Origin: Spongilla lacustris
Taxonomy: Eukaryota; Porifera; Demospongiae; Spongillida; Spongillidae
Length of the DNA stretch: 64,000 nucleotides
Direction of reading: 5' to 3'
NCBI GenBank assembly: GCA_949361645.1
Contig: OX442429.1
Span: forward strand, 2,917,231 to 2,981,230
Numbering within the stretch: position 1 is the first letter of the stretch; each line of letters starts with the position of its first letter. The notes under the pieces are model-generated. The model searched no databases, was not told the DNA's origin, and saw only the letters and a program-made list of their open reading frames with translations. This document shows positions 60,486-64,000 of the stretch, piece by piece. The position numbers and the translations under genes are program-made.

Positions 60486-63400
60486 TGCTTACCCTACTTC
60501 AGGGTACCACTGGTTTTGACCACACCCCTTCCTGAAGTAAGATAGGCAGCCATCTTGGGGTGATGGCTGTAGTGATGAACCACATGCATATCCACGTGAG
60601 GCTATACACCAGCAGTACACAAGGGTGCTTAACCTACTTCAGGGTACCTTTGGTTTTGACCGCACCCCTTCCTGAAGTAAGATAGGCAGCCATCTTGGGG
60701 TGATGGCTGTAGTTATTAACCACGTGCATATCCATGTGAGGCTATACACCAGCAGTGCACAGGTGTGCTTACCCTACTTCAGGGTACCACTGGTTTTGAC
60801 CACACCCTTTCCTGGAGTTAGATAGGCAGCCATCTTGTGGTGATTTTTTAAATCTTAGGTGTCGGTGAGGCTATACACCAGCAGTACACAGGTGTGCTTA
60901 CCCTACTCCAGGGTACCACTGGTTTTGACCACACCCCTTCCTGAAGTAAGATAGGCAGCCATCTTGGGGTGATGGCTGTAGTGATGAACCACGTTCATAT
61001 CCATGTGAGGCTATACACCAGCAGTACACAGGTGTGCTTACCCTACTTCAGGGTACCACTGGTTTTGACCACACCCCTTCCTGGAGTTAGATAGGCAGCC
61101 ATCTTGTGGTGATGGCTGTTGTGATGAACCACGTGTATATCCATGTGAGGCTATACACCAGCAGTACACAGGTGTGCTTACCCTACGTCAGGGTACCACT
61201 GGTTTTGACCACACCCCATCCTGGAGTTAGATAGGCAGCCATCTTGTGGTGATGGCTGTAGTGATGAACCACGTGCATATCCATGATAGGCTATACACCA
61301 GCAGTGCACAGGTGTGCTTACCCTACTTGAGGGTACCACTGGTTTTGACCACACCCCTTCCTGGAGTTAGATAGGCAGCCATCTTGTGGTGATTTTTAAA
61401 ATCTAAGGTGTCGGCATGGCTGTAGTGATGAACCACGTGCATATCCACGTGAGGCTATACACCAGCAGTACACAGGTGTGCTTACCCAACTTCAGGGTAC
61501 CACTGGTTTTGACCACACCCCTTCCTGGAGTTAGATAGGCAGCCATACTGTGGTGATGGCTGTAGTTTTGACCGCACCCCATCCTGGAGTTAGATAGGCA
61601 GCCATATTGTGGTGATGGCTGTAGTGATGAACCACGTGCATATCCACGTGAGGCTATACACCAGCAGTGCACAGGTGTGCTTACCCTACTTCATGGTACC
61701 ACTGTTTTTGACCACACCCCTTCCTGGAGTTAGATAGGCAGCCATACTGTGGTGATGGCTGTAGTTTTGACCACACCCCATCCTGGAGTTAGATAGGCAG
61801 CCATACTGTGGTGATGGCTGTAGTGATGAACCACGTGCATATCCACGTGAGGCTATACACCAGCAGTGCACAGGTGTGCTTACCCTACTTCAGGGTACCA
61901 CTGGTTTTAACCACACCCCTTCCTGGAGTTAGATAGGCAGCCATCTTGTGGTGATTTTTAAAATCTTAGATGTCGGCATGGCTGTAGTGATGAACCACGT
62001 GCATATCCACGTGAGGCTATACACCAGCAGTACACAGGTGTACTTACCCTACTTCAGGGTACCACTGGTTTTGACGACACCCCTTCCTGAAGTAAGATAG
62101 GCAGCCATCTTGGGATGATGGCTGTAGTGATGAACCACGTGCATATCCATGTGAGGCTATACACCAGCAGTGCACAGGTTGCTTACCCTACTTCAGGGTA
62201 CCACTGATTTTGACCACACCCCTTCCTGGAGTTAGATAGGCAGCCATCTTGTGGTGATGGCTATAGTGATGAACCACGTGTATATCCATGTGAGGCTATA
62301 CACCAGCAGTACACAAGTGTGCTTACCCTACTTCAGGGTACCACTGGTTTTGACCACACCCCATCCTGGAGTTAGATAGGCAGCCATCTTGTGGTGATGG
62401 CTGTAGTGATGAACCACGTGCATATCCATGTGAGGCTACACACCAGCACTTAATAGGCAGCCATCTTGGGGTGATGGCTGTAGTGCTGAACCACGTGCAT
62501 ATCCATGTGAGGCTATACACCAGCAGTGCACAGGTATGCTTATTCTACTTCAGGGTACCACTGGTTTTGACCACACCCCTTCCTGAAGTAAGATAGGCAG
62601 TCATCTTGTGGTGATGGCTGTAGTGATGAATCACGTGCATATCCACGTGAGGCTATACACCAGCAGTACACAAGTGTGCTTACCCTACTTCAGGGTACCA
62701 CTGGTTTTGACCACACCCCATTCTGGAGTTAGATAGGCAGCCATCTTGTGGTGATGGCTGTAGTGATGAACCACGTGCATATCCATGTGAGGCTATACAC
62801 CAGCAGTACACAGGTCTGCTTACCCTACTTGAGGGTACCACTGGTTTTGACCACACCCCTTCCTGAAGTTAGATAGGCAGCCATCTTGTGGGGATGTTTA
62901 AAATCTTAGGTGTCGGCATGGCTGTAGTGATGAACCACGTGCATATCCACGTGAGGCTATACACCAGCAGTACACAGGTGTGCTTACCCAACTTCAGGGT
63001 ACCACTGGTTTTGACCACACCCCTTCCTGGAGTTAGATAGGCAGCCATACTGTGGTGATGGCTGTAGTTTTGACCACACCCCTTCCTGGAGTTAGATAGG
63101 CAGCCATCTTGTGGTGATGGCTGTAGTGATGAACCACGTGCATATCCATGTGAGGCTATACACCAGCAGTACACAGGTCTGCTTACCCTACTTGAGGGTA
63201 CCACTGGTTTTGACCACACCCCTTCCTGAAGTTAGATAGGCAGCCATCTTGTGGGGATGTTTAAAATCTTAGGTGTCGGCATGGCTGTAGTGATGAACCA
63301 CGTGCATATCCACGTGAGGCTATACACCAGCAGTACACAAGTGTGCTTACCCTACTTCAGGGTACCACTGGTTTTGACCACACCCCTTCCTGGAGTTAGA

Positions 63401-63845
63401 TAGGTAGCCATCTTGTGGTGATTTTTAAAATCTTAGGTGTCGGCATGGCTGTAGTGATGAACCACGTGCATATCCGTGTGAGGCTATACACCAGCAGTGC
63501 ACAGGTGTGCTTACCCTACTTCAGGGTACCACTGGTTTTGACCACACCCCTTCCTGGAGTTAGATAGGTAGCCATCTTGTGGTGATTTTTAAAATCTTAG
63601 GTGTCGGCATGGCTGTAGTGATGAACCACGTGCATATCCGTGTGAGGCTATACACCAGCAGTACACAAGTGTGCTTACCCTACTTCAGGGTACCACTGGT
63701 TTTGACCACACCCCTTCCTGGAGTTAGATAGGTAGCCAGCCATCTTGTGGTGATTTTTAAAATCTTAGGTGTCGGCATGGCTGTAGTGATGAACCACGTG
63801 CATACCCGTGTGAGGCTATACACCAGCAGTGCACAGGTGTGCTTA
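60486..63845 (-). repeat. Satellite array, right, inverted relative to the left array
   Basis: About 23 units of the same family read in the opposite direction (GCTTACCCTACTTCAGGGTA, AGATAGGCAGCCATCTT). Both the short and the long unit (with AAAATCTTAGGTGTCGGCATG) occur. Blocks of several units are repeated, for example 62800-62990 and 63175-63345. The array is cut at 63845 by an LTR. Confidence 0.95.
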
Positions 63846-64000
63846 TGTGACATTATGCAACTGTGTACTATATTTAGGTATAGTTTTTATATGTACCTCT
63901 GCGCATGCGTGTTCACTTCTGGTGTCAGTATTTTTGGTGCATGTGCTCGGACTAAATGGGAAGAGTCTTTCACGTGTAACATTGGTGTCAGAAGTCGGAT
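63846..64000 (+). mobile_element. LTR retrotransposon 5' end (LTR plus primer-binding site)
   Basis: A 136-bp candidate LTR starts TGTGACATT inside a satellite unit and ends GTGTAACA at 63981. It is followed directly by TTGGTGTCAGAAGTCGGAT, which resembles the tRNA-complementary primer-binding site of Gypsy-type elements (TGGTGTCAGAAGTGG). The window ends before any gag or pol. The body is expected to the right. Confidence 0.7.

Overview
This is eukaryotic DNA and, by its content, animal DNA. Coding signal occurs as short exons with GT..AG introns of roughly 50-120 bp, and the window is crowded with transposon remnants, satellites and microsatellites. The element families seen (a Ginger1 DNA transposon, a gene with the RAG1 N-terminal region, hAT-type elements, a restriction-like-endonuclease retrotransposon, and LTR elements with very short LTRs), together with the compact introns, fit a marine invertebrate. 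A sponge or cnidarian is my best guess, at low confidence. No bacterial gene organisation, rRNA, tRNA or CRISPR was found. There is one assembly gap (200 N, 20032-20231).

Layout. 1-9240: AT-rich DNA with two foldback elements, a ~50 bp tandem repeat, a direct duplication (5167-6060 / 6976-8530) and an ~810 bp terminal-inverted-repeat insertion in one copy. 9243-10945: a GT-rich minisatellite split by a non-autonomous hAT element with a perfect 8-bp target duplication and an internal 32-bp perfect hairpin. 11280-19584 (minus): a decayed multi-exon transposase-like gene. Its first intron holds a 5.3 kb Ginger1 transposon (13936-19273; CCGG target duplication; integrase, OTU and Ulp1 domains), and a later intron holds a 450 bp foldback element. 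20232-28600: short repeats, a 4 kb array of a 19-bp unit, a foldback element and a (GGGA)n tract. 32600-34637 (minus): a decayed gene whose first exons match the N-terminal region and RING finger of RAG1. 39655-40450: G-rich minisatellite. 42009-43493 (minus): broken coiled-coil transposon gene. 44787-45342: small inverted-repeat elements next to a long G run. 46366-47655: a miniature LTR element (69-bp LTRs, CTAAC target duplication) carrying two 24-bp minisatellites. 48700-49420 (minus): an unassigned multi-exon gene. 53041-54880: two 5'-truncated retrotransposon copies lying in TTA/TAA repeats. 55791-63845: two arrays of a ~140/166 bp satellite in opposite orientation, bracketing an unassigned minus-strand multi-exon gene (58022-59760). 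63846-64000: an LTR plus primer-binding site inserted in the right array.

How the parts relate. Nearly every gene-like region here encodes mobile-element proteins, mostly broken by frameshifts or stops, and the elements are nested in one another. The two unassigned minus-strand genes (48700-49420 and 58022-59760) are the best candidates for something other than a known transposon. Coordinates of exons are read by eye from reading frame and splice consensus and may be off by a few bases.
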